From positions 682,001 to 746,000 of the forward strand of contig NZ_JACHOB010000001.1 in the NCBI RefSeq assembly GCF_014199615.1: 64,000 nucleotides of DNA. Direction: 5' to 3'. The translations under genes were made by a program, and so were the position numbers. Positions 52,684-60,721 of this stretch are shown here, one piece after another. The DNA is from Parvularcula dongshanensis. GTDB taxonomy: Bacteria > Pseudomonadota > Alphaproteobacteria > Caulobacterales > Parvularculaceae. The notes under the pieces are model-generated. The model saw only the letters and a list, made by a program, of their open reading frames with translations, was not told where the DNA came from and made no database searches. Within the stretch, counting starts at the first letter, position 1. Each line of letters begins with the position of its first letter.

Positions 52684-53901
52684 CTAGCCGGCGTAGCGCT
52701 GCATCACGAGGCAACCATTGGTGCCGCCGAAGCCGAAGCTGTTCGACAGGAACCGGTCGATCGCGACCTCGGCCCGCTCGCGCAGGATCGGCAGCCCGTC
52801 GAAGAGGGGGTCGAGCTTCTTGATGTGGGCGGAGGCGGCCAGGAACCGCTCCTTCATCATGAGGAGGCCGTAGACGACCTCCTGCGCGCCGACGGCGCCG
52901 AGCGAGTGCCCCGTCAGCGACTTCGTGGACGAGAAGGGCGGCACCTTCTCGCCGAAGACCTCGCGCAGGGCCTCCGCCTCGCGCTCGTCGCCGACCTTGG
53001 TCGAGGTGCCGTGCGTGTTGACGTAGCCGATGGGGCCGTCGACGCCCTTCAGCGCCGCGCGCATGCAGCGGACGGCGCCTTCGCCGGAAGGGGCGACCAT
53101 GTCGAAGCCGTCCGAGTTCGCGGCGTAGCCCACGACCTCGCCCCAGATTTTCGCGCCGCGGGCGAGCGCCCGGTCCAGCGACTCGACGACCAGGACCGCG
53201 GCGCCCCCCGCGATGACGAAGCCGTCGCGGTCCTCGTCATAGGCCCGGCTCGCGATCTCCGGCGTGTCGTTGAAGTGGGTGCTCATCGCCCCCATCGCGT
53301 CGAACATGTTGGCGAGGGTCCAGTCGAGGTCCTCGCCGCCGCCGGCGAAGATCACGTCCTGCTTGCCCATCGCGACCTGCTCGTAGGCGTGACCGATGCA
53401 GTGCACGGACGTCGCGCAGGCCGAGCTGATCGAGTAGTTCAGCCCCTTGATCTTGTAGGGCACCGCCAGGCAGGCCGAGTTCGTGCTCGACATCGCCTTC
53501 GGCACGGCGGTCGGGCCGATCTTGCGCGGGCTGCCGGTCTCGCGGGTCTTGTCCGCCGCCGCCACGATGGTCTCGGTCGAGGGGCCGCCGGAGCCCATGA
53601 CGATTCCGGTCATCTCGTGAGAGACTTCCGCTTCGCTGAGGCCCGCATCGGCGATCGCGTCGCGCATCGCGACGTAGTTCCAGGCCGCGCCCTCCCCCAT
53701 GAAGCGGCGGGTCTTCTTGTCGAGGATGTCCTCGACGTCGAGCTTGGGACGGCCCCAGACCTGGGACTTGAAACCGCGCTCGGCCATCTCGGGAGAGTGG
53801 GTCAGGCCGGAACGGCCCTCGCGCAGGGACCGCGTGACGTCGTCCAGCGTGTTCCCGATGGAAGAGACGATTCCAAGGCCCGTGACGACGACTCTACGCA
53901 T
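52684..53901 (-). CDS. fabB: Beta-ketoacyl-ACP synthase I
   Basis: A 405-residue condensing enzyme with the active-site Cys162 in SISSACATSVHC, the His of NTHGTSTKVGD and the second His of SLTGHSLGAVGAQE. KAS I with FabA makes unsaturated fatty acids. It is 38 bases after fabA in the standard fabA-fabB order, with FabI encoded 8 kb away. Length is normal for FabB. Confidence 0.95.
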   Translation of the reverse strand: MRRVVVTGLGIVSSIGNTLDDVTRSLREGRSGLTHSPEMAERGFKSQVWGRPKLDVEDILDKKTRRFMGEGAAWNYVAMRDAIADAGLSEAEVSHEMTGIVMGSGGPSTETIVAAADKTRETGSPRKIGPTAVPKAMSSTNSACLAVPYKIKGLNYSISSACATSVHCIGHAYEQVAMGKQDVIFAGGGEDLDWTLANMFDAMGAMSTHFNDTPEIASRAYDEDRDGFVIAGGAAVLVVESLDRALARGAKIWGEVVGYAANSDGFDMVAPSGEGAVRCMRAALKGVDGPIGYVNTHGTSTKVGDEREAEALREVFGEKVPPFSSTKSLTGHSLGAVGAQEVVYGLLMMKERFLAASAHIKKLDPLFDGLPILRERAEVAIDRFLSNSFGFGGTNGCLVMQRYAG

Positions 53902-53939
53902 GGTGCTCCGTGACTCTCCGACTGGGGATGCTTCGCATC

Positions 53940-54479
53940 CTACATCGCGCCGGCGTTCAGCTGTTCTTGACTGAACAGTCCGACGCGCAGGTCCGTTGCC
54001 TCGTAGATCGGACGATCGTCAGCGAACATGGTTCCGTCGCCGATGCCGAGGACGAGGCGGCCCCGCATGGCTCTGCGAATGTTGATCTCGTAGCGGACGC
54101 ACTTCACCGCGGGCGTGACCTGGCCGGTGAACTTCACCTGACCGGCGCCGAGCGCCCGGCCCGCGCCGGGGCTACCGCCCCAGGTCATGAAGAAGCCGAC
54201 GAGCTGCCACATCGCGTCGAGGCCGAGGCATCCCGGCATGACCGGGTCGCCCGGGAAGTGGCACTCGAAGAACCAAAGGTCCGGCGTCACGTCGAGCTCG
54301 GCCGTGACCTGCCCCTTGCCGTACTTGCCGCCGTCTTCCGTGATCGAGGTGATCCGGTCGAACATCAGCATGGGCGGCACCGGCAGTTGCGCCGAGCCGG
54401 GGCCGCGCAGGCCGTGAAGCCCGCACTCGATCAGCGCATCCTTGCCGAAGCTGTGCGCGCGTTCCGTGGTTTCGCTCAT
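53940..54479 (-). CDS. fabA: 3-hydroxydecanoyl-ACP dehydratase/isomerase
   Basis: A 179-residue FabA with the catalytic His74 in [14 protein letters not shown] and Asp88 in [13 protein letters not shown], matching E. coli His70 and Asp84 after a four-residue offset. It dehydrates and isomerises C10 intermediates, starting unsaturated fatty-acid synthesis. It precedes fabB. The upstream SH3 gene ends 53 bases before its start. Confidence 0.95.
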   Translation of the reverse strand: MSETTERAHSFGKDALIECGLHGLRGPGSAQLPVPPMLMFDRITSITEDGGKYGKGQVTAELDVTPDLWFFECHFPGDPVMPGCLGLDAMWQLVGFFMTWGGSPGAGRALGAGQVKFTGQVTPAVKCVRYEINIRRAMRGRLVLGIGDGTMFADDRPIYEATDLRVGLFSQEQLNAGAM

Positions 54480-54532
54480 GCCGCAGGGGTTAGTCGCGGC
54501 AGCCTTTGCGCGTCAACGCGCTTAGGCGGGCG

Positions 54533-55072
54533 TCAGCCGCCGACGCCCCAAAGAAGGGTCTGCGGCAGCCATCCCTTGTACGATCCGGCCCGCAGGCGGC
54601 ACCAGCCGTCCTCGCAGTGCTCGACCTCCGCCATCACGCCCGCCGTCAGCCGCGCGCGGCCCGGCGCGGCGTCGGACGGCTTGGCCCGAAGGACGGCCTC
54701 CTCGGCCCGGACGACGGCGTTGTCGTTGCCCATCAGCATGGAGCGGTGGATCCAGTAGCGGCCGCCGTCCTGATCCTCGACCCGCCGCCAGACGTCGTCG
54801 CGGGTCTCCGCGATCACCTTCAGCGGCAGGCCGCGCTGACGGTAGGTGGCGGCGATCGGATAGTCGAAGCTCGGTCCGAAGCGGGCGATCACCTCGTCCT
54901 TCTTCAGCGCGACGAAGCGCGGCACGGGCAGGCCGGAGGGGCCGATGACGACGCGGGTCTCGGGGTGGGGCGCGGCCATGGGCGACGCGTCGGGGCTTCC
55001 CGCGCGCGCAGGGGCGGCGTTCGCCCCCGCAAGGGCGACCGCGAGGAACAGACCGACGACACCTATCCGCAT
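54533..55072 (-). CDS. Secreted protein with two SH3-like domains
   Basis: A 179-residue precursor with a signal peptide (about 1-24). Two bacterial SH3-like repeats follow: PVPRFVALKKDEVIARFGPS to GRYWIHRSMLMG (about 48-114) and AVVRAEEAVLRAKPSD to YKGWLPQTLLWG (about 117-177). This matches the DUF1058/SH3_4 family, thought to bind peptidoglycan or other envelope ligands. A perfect CtrA-type box lies 52 bases upstream of its start. Confidence 0.8.
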   Translation of the reverse strand: MRIGVVGLFLAVALAGANAAPARAGSPDASPMAAPHPETRVVIGPSGLPVPRFVALKKDEVIARFGPSFDYPIAATYRQRGLPLKVIAETRDDVWRRVEDQDGGRYWIHRSMLMGNDNAVVRAEEAVLRAKPSDAAPGRARLTAGVMAEVEHCEDGWCRLRAGSYKGWLPQTLLWGVGG

Positions 55073-55123
55073 GGCAAGCTCCCGTTCTTCTTGATGAACG
55101 AGGCCTGAATGCCGCCATCTTGC

Positions 55124-55138
55124 TTAAGGCGGCGTTAA
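55124..55138. promoter_or_regulatory. CtrA-type box TTAA-N7-TTAA upstream of the SH3 gene
   Basis: TTAA (55124-55127) and TTAA (55135-55138) are separated by seven GC-rich bases, the full CtrA consensus. It lies 52 bases before the SH3-domain gene. Such a match is rare by chance at this GC content. Confidence 0.45.
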
Positions 55139-55158
55139 GCGAACCGCGCGCGGCGCTT

Positions 55159-55377
55159 TCAACCTTGGGTGATCGGTGCTGCGTCCTCGTCGAGGCGGCG
55201 CGCTTCGGCCTCCAGCATCACGGGAATGCCGTCGCGGATCGGATAGGCGAGGCGCGCCTTCTCGCTGATGAGTTCGCTTCGCGCCTCGTCATAGGTCAGC
55301 GGCGCGCGCGTCACCGGACAGACGAGCAGAGCGAGGAGGGCGGGGTCGGGGCGCCGGGGGCCGTCGGTCTTGCTCAT
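55159..55377 (-). CDS. Trm112/YcaR-like small protein
   Basis: A 72-residue protein whose ATG (55377) overlaps the LON-domain gene stop by four bases (ATGA). It has [41 protein letters not shown], the Trm112/UPF0434 pattern with only the first Cys kept. Trm112-like proteins support methyltransferases; bacterial members such as YcaR have no fixed role. The final 12 residues are variable. Confidence 0.85.
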   Translation of the reverse strand: MSKTDGPRRPDPALLALLVCPVTRAPLTYDEARSELISEKARLAYPIRDGIPVMLEAEARRLDEDAAPITQG

Positions 55378-56057
55378 TGCAGCCTCTCCGAGCGCTCTTC
55401 GCCGTTCTCGCGCCGCTGCTCGGCCACGGCCATCTGCATCAAGGCGACCAGCGTATCGCCCCTGTCGAAGAGCGTCGGGGCCTCCAAGATCGCCTGCTTC
55501 TCGTCCGCCTCGAAGGGGCAGGCCATGGCGACCGAGTTGATCAGCGTCTCGGCGGACGCGCCCTCGATCGAGTCCCAATCCGCCCGCAGTCCCACCTCCT
55601 CGAGGTAGTCCATCAGGATCTCGAGCACCCGCTCGCGAAGCGCCGGCGTCTCCTGCGGATCGGGCGACAGGTCCATCTCGAAGCGCGACCAGCGCACGTC
55701 GCCCTTGCGAAAGCCGCCTTCGACGAGCTCGTCGTCGGTCAGCTCGAAGCGGGAGACGCCGGTGAGCGTGATGAGGATGCGGCCGTCCTCGGTCTCCATG
55801 AAGGAGGTGATCCGGCCCGCGCAGCCGACCTCGTAGAGGCGCGGGTTCACGTCGTCGTCGTCGCGCGGGCGCACCATGCCGATCAGGCGGCCCGTGCGCA
55901 GCGCCTCCTCCGTCATGGCGAGGTAGCGCGGTTCGAACACGTTGAGCGGCAGCCGCCCGCGCGGCAGCAGGATGGCTTCCCGCAAGGGAAACAGCGGCAG
56001 GGTGTCCGGCAGCACCGCGCCTTCCTGCCCTGGTCCCGGACGTCGATATGCAGTCAT
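55374..56057 (-). CDS. LON substrate-binding domain protein
   Basis: A 227-residue protein consisting of a LON N-terminal domain: [20 protein letters not shown] (about 16-35), [13 protein letters not shown], and [21 protein letters not shown]. It has no ATPase or protease part. Standalone LON-domain proteins may bind unfolded peptides or act in redox homeostasis. It is coupled to the Trm112-like gene downstream. Confidence 0.9.
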   Translation of the reverse strand: MTAYRRPGPGQEGAVLPDTLPLFPLREAILLPRGRLPLNVFEPRYLAMTEEALRTGRLIGMVRPRDDDDVNPRLYEVGCAGRITSFMETEDGRILITLTGVSRFELTDDELVEGGFRKGDVRWSRFEMDLSPDPQETPALRERVLEILMDYLEEVGLRADWDSIEGASAETLINSVAMACPFEADEKQAILEAPTLFDRGDTLVALMQMAVAEQRRENGEERSERLQ

Positions 56058-56120
56058 GCGAGCCTCAGGTCATAGGCGCGCCGCCCCAGCGCACCGCCGT
56101 TCCCCCTTCTCCTTCGAGAC

Positions 56121-57125
56121 TTAGGAGAACAGGAGAGAAGACAAGCGCCGGCGGCCGGTCTTCACCGCCGGGTGGGTGGGGCCGAGCGCTTCGAAGACCT
56201 GCAGGAGCTTCGCCCGCGCCGCGCCCTCGTTCCACTCGCGGTCGCGCTCGATGAGGCCGAGCAGCGTCTCCATCGCGCCTTCCATGTCGCCGCCGCCGGA
56301 CTGCGCCTCGGCCAGCGCCATGCCGTTCTGCATGGACGGGTCCGCTTCGTAGGCGGCGCGCGCCTCCGCCGATGCGCCGTCATTCCCGCCGCCGCCGATC
56401 AGGTCGAGCTGCGCGGTGATCTGCGCGACCGCCGGGTGCGACCGTTTCGCCTGCGGCACGGCGTCCAGGGCCTGGCGCGCCTGGTCCACCTGGCCTGCGC
56501 TCGCGAAGCAGGCGGCGAGGCCCGCCAGCGCCTCGGCCTGCTCGTCCGAGCCCTCCTCGGCCATCTGGCTCGCCTGCGCGAAGAGGCCGGAGGCCTGGGC
56601 GAGGTCGTTCGCGCCCACCGCTTCGGCCGCCGCGTCGAGGTAGTCGCGGGCCTGCGGGCCTTCGGCTTGCGCGCCCGCGCCGCCGCCAAGGCCCATCTGC
56701 TGCGCCATCTGCAGCGCCCGGTCGACGAAAGCCTTCACCTCGCTCTCGGGCACCGCGCCGACGAAGCCGTCGACGGGCTGGCCGCCGAGGAAGACCATCA
56801 CCGTCGGCATGGACTGGATGCGCAGCTGCTGGGCCAGCATCTGGTTCTTGTCGACGTCGACCTTGACCATGCGGACCGCGCCGCCGCGCGCTGCGACCTC
56901 CTTCTCGAGGATCGGCCCCAGCGTCTTGCAGGGCCCGCACCAGGTCGCCCAGAAGTCGACGATGACCGGCACCTCGAGCGAGGCCTGCATCACGTCGGCC
57001 TGGAAGGTCTCGATGGTCGCGTCCTTGACGAGGCCGTTCGGCGCGGCGCCGCCCGCACCGTTCTGACCTGTGTTTTGGCCCGAGTTCTGGCCAAGGCCAG
57101 CGAAGGGGGTGGAGGTCTGGGACAT
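56121..57125 (-). CDS. ybbN: YbbN-like thioredoxin-TPR co-chaperone
   Basis: A 334-residue protein with a thioredoxin domain (about 38-140) having the active site WCGPCK (Cys63-Cys66), then TPR-like helices (about 150-325). The N-terminal 30 residues are Asn/Gly rich (GQNSGQNTGQN). YbbN/CnoX proteins bind client proteins and help GroEL/DnaK under oxidative stress. Both catalytic Cys are kept, unlike E. coli YbbN (SxxC). Confidence 0.9.
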   Translation of the reverse strand: MSQTSTPFAGLGQNSGQNTGQNGAGGAAPNGLVKDATIETFQADVMQASLEVPVIVDFWATWCGPCKTLGPILEKEVAARGGAVRMVKVDVDKNQMLAQQLRIQSMPTVMVFLGGQPVDGFVGAVPESEVKAFVDRALQMAQQMGLGGGAGAQAEGPQARDYLDAAAEAVGANDLAQASGLFAQASQMAEEGSDEQAEALAGLAACFASAGQVDQARQALDAVPQAKRSHPAVAQITAQLDLIGGGGNDGASAEARAAYEADPSMQNGMALAEAQSGGGDMEGAMETLLGLIERDREWNEGAARAKLLQVFEALGPTHPAVKTGRRRLSSLLFS

Positions 57126-57279
57126 GGAAGTCTCCTGAAATCGTGGCGCGCTCGCTCGGCGCAGGGTCTTTGCTGGCTAGATGGCGGGCGGGACGCAGGG
57201 GGACAAGGCGCCGCGGCAGGATCGCAGCCCAGCTTTTCCTTCCCGCGAGGTCGGGGAGAGGCGCCGGGGCGGGCTGCGC

Positions 57280-57620
57280 CTTCCGTGCCCCGCTTCTGAA
57301 CGGCTTCGGGGTCGTGCCCGTCTCGCGGCGGAAGCCGCGGTAGAAGGACGGCCGCGCGTTGAAGCCATCGCCTCGACCCGGTGCCGGTTCGCGTAGTCGA
57401 AGAAGGTCGTCCCCATCGCCTCGTTCAGCGTCCGGGACACGAGCTTCCCCTCCGCCCCCCTCCGCGCTGCGGGCCATCCAAGGACAAGTCGGGCTCCAAG
57501 AAGGGCCGCTCCTCCGCCATCAGCCGTTCGGTCTTGCCCGCGATCCGCGTCGCCTGCGCGGCGGTAAGGCCCGAGCGTTCGTAGCGCGGCGCCGAATGTT
57601 CGATCGGGGCGGGCGGTGAT
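57280..57620 (-). pseudogene. Remnant of an AraC-family transcriptional regulator
   Basis: Three pieces of the AraC DNA-binding domain are readable on the minus strand in different frames: RYERSGLTAAQATRIAGKTE (about 57587-57530), KLVSRTLNEAMGTTFFDYAN (about 57450-57391), and GFNARPSFYRGFRRETGTTP (about 57369-57310). Between pieces two and three about 20 residues are missing and the frame changes. The recognition-helix part before piece two is also lost. The gene is clearly broken. Confidence 0.75.
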
Positions 57621-57783
57621 GGCCTTCGATCCCGCCTCCTGCCGAGGCCGCTGGGCGGACCGCTTCTCGTCGCTGGCTTCAGCTGCGCGGGGGGCTTCGT
57701 GTCCGGCTTCGTTCTTGCGGGGGCGCGGCCGCCCCCGAGCGCCCACGAGGGTCATCCGCCCAAACCCGAGCCCTACGAGAAGG

Positions 57784-57851
57784 AGGCCGGACGCCTTCGA
57801 AGGCGTCCGGCCTGCCGCGGCCTCGTCGTGCTCAGGGAGAGAGGCCGCGGC
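57784..57851 (-). terminator. Two tandem hairpins downstream of the Mn-catalase gene
   Basis: The first, 57784-57813, is a perfect 30-bp palindrome (arms AGGCCGGACGCC). The second pairs GCCGCGGCCTC (57814-57824) with GAGGCCGCGGC (57841-57851). Together they lie 13-80 bases behind the catalase stop. No T-run follows, so they may terminate or stabilise the message. Confidence 0.5.
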
Positions 57852-57863
57852 GCCGAAGCGTCC

Positions 57864-58736
57864 TCAGCTGAGCGCGTCCTTCACGATCTTCGCGCCCTGC
57901 GCGACCATGCTCATCTGCTCCTTCTGGGCCCCGCCGATCATGGGGTCGGGCGGCGCGAGCTTGGGCTCCTCGCCGTGCGCTTCCATCGGGCCGGAGGTGA
58001 ATTCGGCCTTGCCGTCCATCGACTTGCCCGAGGACCACCGCCCCTGGGTAGGCTCGCCGCGGTCGGCGCTCGTGCCCATGAACTTGTAGGAGAACTCGCT
58101 CGCCTCCTGCTCTTGAGGGAAGGAGTTCGGGATCGGGAACATCTTCTCGACGCCGCCCATGTCCTCGATCGCGGCCATCCACTGCTGCTGGTGCATGGTA
58201 TCGCGTGCGATCAGGAAGGAGATCATGTCCTTCATGCCGGGGTCGTCGGTCATGTTGTAAAGACGCGTGGCAAGGACGCGGCCCGTCGATTCGGCCGTGA
58301 CGTTGGCGAACATGTCCGCCGCCAGGTTGCCGCTGGCGTAGCAGTGCGAGGTGTCGAAGGGCACGCCGTTCGAATCCGTCGGCAGCGCGGCGAGCCCCGT
58401 CGAGAGGATCTGCCGCATGTCCATGCCGTTCAGCACCGAGCCGTTGATCGGATCGGAGGACACCTCTTCTTGCAGCGCTTGCGGCGCGCCCTCGAGGTTC
58501 AGCGCCACCGCCGTCGCCAGCATCTCGATGTGGCCGAGCTCCTCGGTCGCGGTCTCGAGCAGCATGTCGCGGTACTTGGACGGCCCGCGCGCGCCCCAGG
58601 CCTGGAAGAAGTACTGAAGGCAGACGCGGATCTCGCCTTCGATGCCGCCGATCGCCTGCTGCAGGGCCTTGGCGAAGACGGGGTTCGGCTTCTCGACCTT
58701 GACCGGGTACTGAAGACGCTTGTCGTGGAGGTACAT
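57864..58736 (-). CDS. Manganese catalase
   Basis: The ATG at 58736 (AAGGAGAGAG upstream) gives 290 residues. The di-manganese ligands of the ferritin-like bundle are Glu35 (IEGEIRV), Glu66 and His69 (ATEELGHIEM), Glu149 (TAESTGR) and His182 (DTMHQQQW), matching the Lactobacillus enzyme within one position. It splits hydrogen peroxide without heme. The promoter region has an EcfG-like element and two palindromes. The frame is open further upstream but only through promoter DNA. Confidence 0.93.
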   Translation of the reverse strand: MYLHDKRLQYPVKVEKPNPVFAKALQQAIGGIEGEIRVCLQYFFQAWGARGPSKYRDMLLETATEELGHIEMLATAVALNLEGAPQALQEEVSSDPINGSVLNGMDMRQILSTGLAALPTDSNGVPFDTSHCYASGNLAADMFANVTAESTGRVLATRLYNMTDDPGMKDMISFLIARDTMHQQQWMAAIEDMGGVEKMFPIPNSFPQEQEASEFSYKFMGTSADRGEPTQGRWSSGKSMDGKAEFTSGPMEAHGEEPKLAPPDPMIGGAQKEQMSMVAQGAKIVKDALS

Positions 58737-58812
58737 GGGCTCTCTCCTTGGCTCGCCGCGTACGGCGTTGCGGGAACGCGGCGGCCCGTGCGTAAGCCGC
58801 CGACGAGAGTGC

Positions 58813-58838
58813 AACTCGTTCAACAGGATACCTGTTCC
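58813..58838 (-). promoter_or_regulatory. EcfG-like promoter of the Mn-catalase gene
   Basis: On the minus strand GGAAC (58838-58834) is followed 18 bases later by GTT (58815-58813), fitting GGAAC-N17-(C)GTT with A in place of C. The -35 overlaps the palindrome AACAGGATACCTGTT (58822-58836). The start codon is about 76 bases further on. Confidence 0.5.
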
Positions 58839-58846
58839 ATTTTGAG

Positions 58847-58860
58847 ACAGATATATCTGT
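58847..58860. promoter_or_regulatory. Perfect 14-bp palindrome upstream of the Mn-catalase promoter
   Basis: ACAGATATATCTGT is its own reverse complement. It lies eight bases upstream of the -35 element in a locally AT-rich patch, a good position for an activator or repressor site. Confidence 0.45.
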
Positions 58861-58925
58861 ACACGAAGGCGTGGGCGTCGCGCGCCGGCCGCAACCGAAC
58901 GCAAGCGGCCTGCGTGGGCGCCGTC

Positions 58926-59426
58926 TCAGGCAGGCGCCGCCAAGTCCGCGTCTCTGACCTCCTGCGCATGCTCGGCACAGAACCGGCGCAGCCCTTCAGG
59001 GCTCACCGCGGTCGAGGCCGTGTTGCGCAAGGGATGAAACCAGACCGGGTCGTGGACGGTTAGGTTCGTGTCCAGAACGACCGTGCGGACGCGGCGGTCC
59101 TGATCGTTCATCAAGGCGAAGGGCGTGACCGAGCCGGGCGTGACGCCGAGCACGTTCGAGAGCGTCTCGGCGCTCGCGAAGGAGAGCCGGCCGCGTGCGC
59201 CGAGGGCTCGGCCCACGCCCTTGAGGTCCACCCGGACCGTGCCCAGCGCGACCAGGAGGAAGAGGCTCGCCTTGTCCTTCACCAGCAGCGTCTTCGAATG
59301 CCCGCCGGGAAGGGCGGCCTTCACCCCGGCGCTCTGCGCCACGGTGAAGACGGCCTCGTGCTCGTGGGTGACGTGCGCGATGCCCAAGCGGCCCAACTCG
59401 GCGTAGAGCGCGGCCTCCCGGTCCAA
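58926..59426 (-). CDS. proX: Prolyl-tRNA editing protein (ProX/YbaK superfamily)
   Basis: A 166-residue deacylase domain from a TTG start at 59426, eight bases after the FKBP stop. It has ELGRLGIAHVTHEHEAVFTV, GGHSKTLLVKDKASLFLLVALG (conserved Lys) and a C-terminal DTNLTVHDPVWFHPLRNTAS. The family frees mischarged Ala-tRNA-Pro. It lies in operon with the FKBP lipoprotein. An upstream ATG is not available. Confidence 0.88.
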   Translation of the reverse strand: MDREAALYAELGRLGIAHVTHEHEAVFTVAQSAGVKAALPGGHSKTLLVKDKASLFLLVALGTVRVDLKGVGRALGARGRLSFASAETLSNVLGVTPGSVTPFALMNDQDRRVRTVVLDTNLTVHDPVWFHPLRNTASTAVSPEGLRRFCAEHAQEVRDADLAAPA

Positions 59427-59434
59427 GGCCGGGC

Positions 59435-60478
59435 TCAGTCCTGAGGCTCGGCCTCGGCGCCCTCTGCGGGCGCGGGCTCGATGCCGAGGAGCTCGACGTC
59501 GAAGACCAGCGCCTGGTTCGGCCCGATCGGCCCGCCCGGCGTGCCCGTCTCGCCATAGGCGAGGTCGGACGGCACGTAGAAGCGGTAGGTGTCGCCGACG
59601 TTCATCAGCTGCACGCCCTCGGTCCAGCCGGGGATCACCTGGTTCAGCGGGAAGGTCGCGGACTGGCCGCGGCTGTAGGAGCTGTCGAACTCCGTGCCGT
59701 CGGGCAGGGTGCCGCGATAGTTCACCTCGACCACGTCCGTCGCGGCCGGGCTCTCGCCCTCGCCGCCGGCCTCGACCACCTCGTAGAGAAGCCCGCTATC
59801 GGTCGTCTCGACGCCGTCGCGAGCGCCCATTTCGGCAAGGAAGGCTTCGGAGGCCGCCGCGTTCTCGGCGCCCATGGCCTCGAACTCCGCCATGGCGGCG
59901 GCGCGGCGTTCCTCCATCCGCGCCATCTCTTCCTCCTGGACCTCGGTCAGGCGCGCTTCGTCCTCGGGATCGATGACCTCGACGAGGCTGATGTCGAAGA
60001 TCACGGGTTCGCCGGGGGAGAGGCCGGGCCCGCCCTCGGCGCCATAAGCGAGGTCCGCCGGCAGGACGAAGCGGGTCTTGCCGCCCTCCTTCATGGTCGG
60101 CATCCCCTCGAGGAGGCCCGGCAGCTGCAGCACGCGGTAGGAGGGGATGGCGACCGGGGCGCCGTTCTCGGCGGAGCTGCCGAGGACCTCGCCGCCCGGG
60201 CGGCGCACCTCGAACTCGATCCTGAGGACGTCCTCCTCGGTCGGGCTCGGCCCGTCGCCCTCTTCGAGCGTCTCGATCTGCAGCCCGCTCTCGGTGACCG
60301 TCACTCCGTCGCGCGCGGCGTTCTCTTCGAGGAAGGCGCTGCCCGCGGGCTGCGCCGCCGCGCCGTCCGTCGCGGTCGCCGCCGTCTCGGTCGCAGGCGC
60401 CGCCTCGGGCGCGTCGTCATTGCCGCCGCAGGCGACGAGGGCGAGGGTGCAGGCCCCCGTCAGCAGTGTTCTTCTCAT
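59435..60478 (-). CDS. Lipoprotein with two FKBP-type prolyl isomerase domains
   Basis: A 347-residue precursor with lipobox LALVACG (Cys17) and an acidic/Ala-rich linker. The first FKBP domain (about 55-168) has GLQIETLEEGDG, LPGLLEGMPTMKEGGKTRFVLPADLAYG; the second (about 225-335) has GLLYEVVEAGGEG, VNYRGTLPDGTEFDSSYSRG, VIPGWTEGVQLMNVGD. It helps fold periplasmic or outer-membrane proteins. Domain one lacks some of the aromatic pocket, so the second may be the active one. Confidence 0.9.
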   Translation of the reverse strand: MRRTLLTGACTLALVACGGNDDAPEAAPATETAATATDGAAAQPAGSAFLEENAARDGVTVTESGLQIETLEEGDGPSPTEEDVLRIEFEVRRPGGEVLGSSAENGAPVAIPSYRVLQLPGLLEGMPTMKEGGKTRFVLPADLAYGAEGGPGLSPGEPVIFDISLVEVIDPEDEARLTEVQEEEMARMEERRAAAMAEFEAMGAENAAASEAFLAEMGARDGVETTDSGLLYEVVEAGGEGESPAATDVVEVNYRGTLPDGTEFDSSYSRGQSATFPLNQVIPGWTEGVQLMNVGDTYRFYVPSDLAYGETGTPGGPIGPNQALVFDVELLGIEPAPAEGAEAEPQD

Positions 60479-60557
60479 GGTGCAAAACCTCCTGGTGCCG
60501 CTTCGGCCTGCCCCCGGCCCGGGCTCTTCGGGCCTCCTAGCGGCGCAAACCTTACGG

Positions 60558-60572
60558 TTAAAGCCTCGTTAA
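60558..60572. promoter_or_regulatory. CtrA-type box TTAA-N7-TTAA in the nrdA promoter region
   Basis: TTAA (60558-60561), seven bases, TTAA (60569-60572), with TTAAC at the right half, matching the CtrA consensus exactly. It lies between divergent FKBP and nrdA genes, 150 bases before the nrdA start. Confidence 0.5.
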
Positions 60573-60613
60573 CGAACGCCCTTCGACACTTCTCCCCACG
60601 AATCACCCCACGC

Positions 60614-60622
60614 TGTGGATAA
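60614..60622. promoter_or_regulatory. DnaA box (TTATCCACA) upstream of nrdA
   Basis: TGTGGATAA at 60614-60622 is the exact reverse of the consensus DnaA box. It lies 100 bases before the nrdA start codon. DnaA is known to control nrdAB in E. coli. Confidence 0.5.
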
Positions 60623-60721
60623 CTAGGTCTGGTGGTATCCTGAGCACGAAGCGCAAGACTTGGTGTTAACGGGTGAACCGCCGCCGGATCACCGGGCAGG
60701 GCATGAAGGAGAGTGGAGAGC

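Larger units (their letters stand above)
57126..57863. other. 738-bp gap holding a decayed regulator gene and a double hairpin
   Basis: No intact gene is visible between ybbN and the Mn-catalase gene. The middle holds minus-strand remains of an AraC-type regulator (about 57280-57620). The right end holds two perfect hairpins behind the catalase gene. The piece at 57640-57780 is GC-rich and shows nothing recognisable. Confidence 0.55.
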
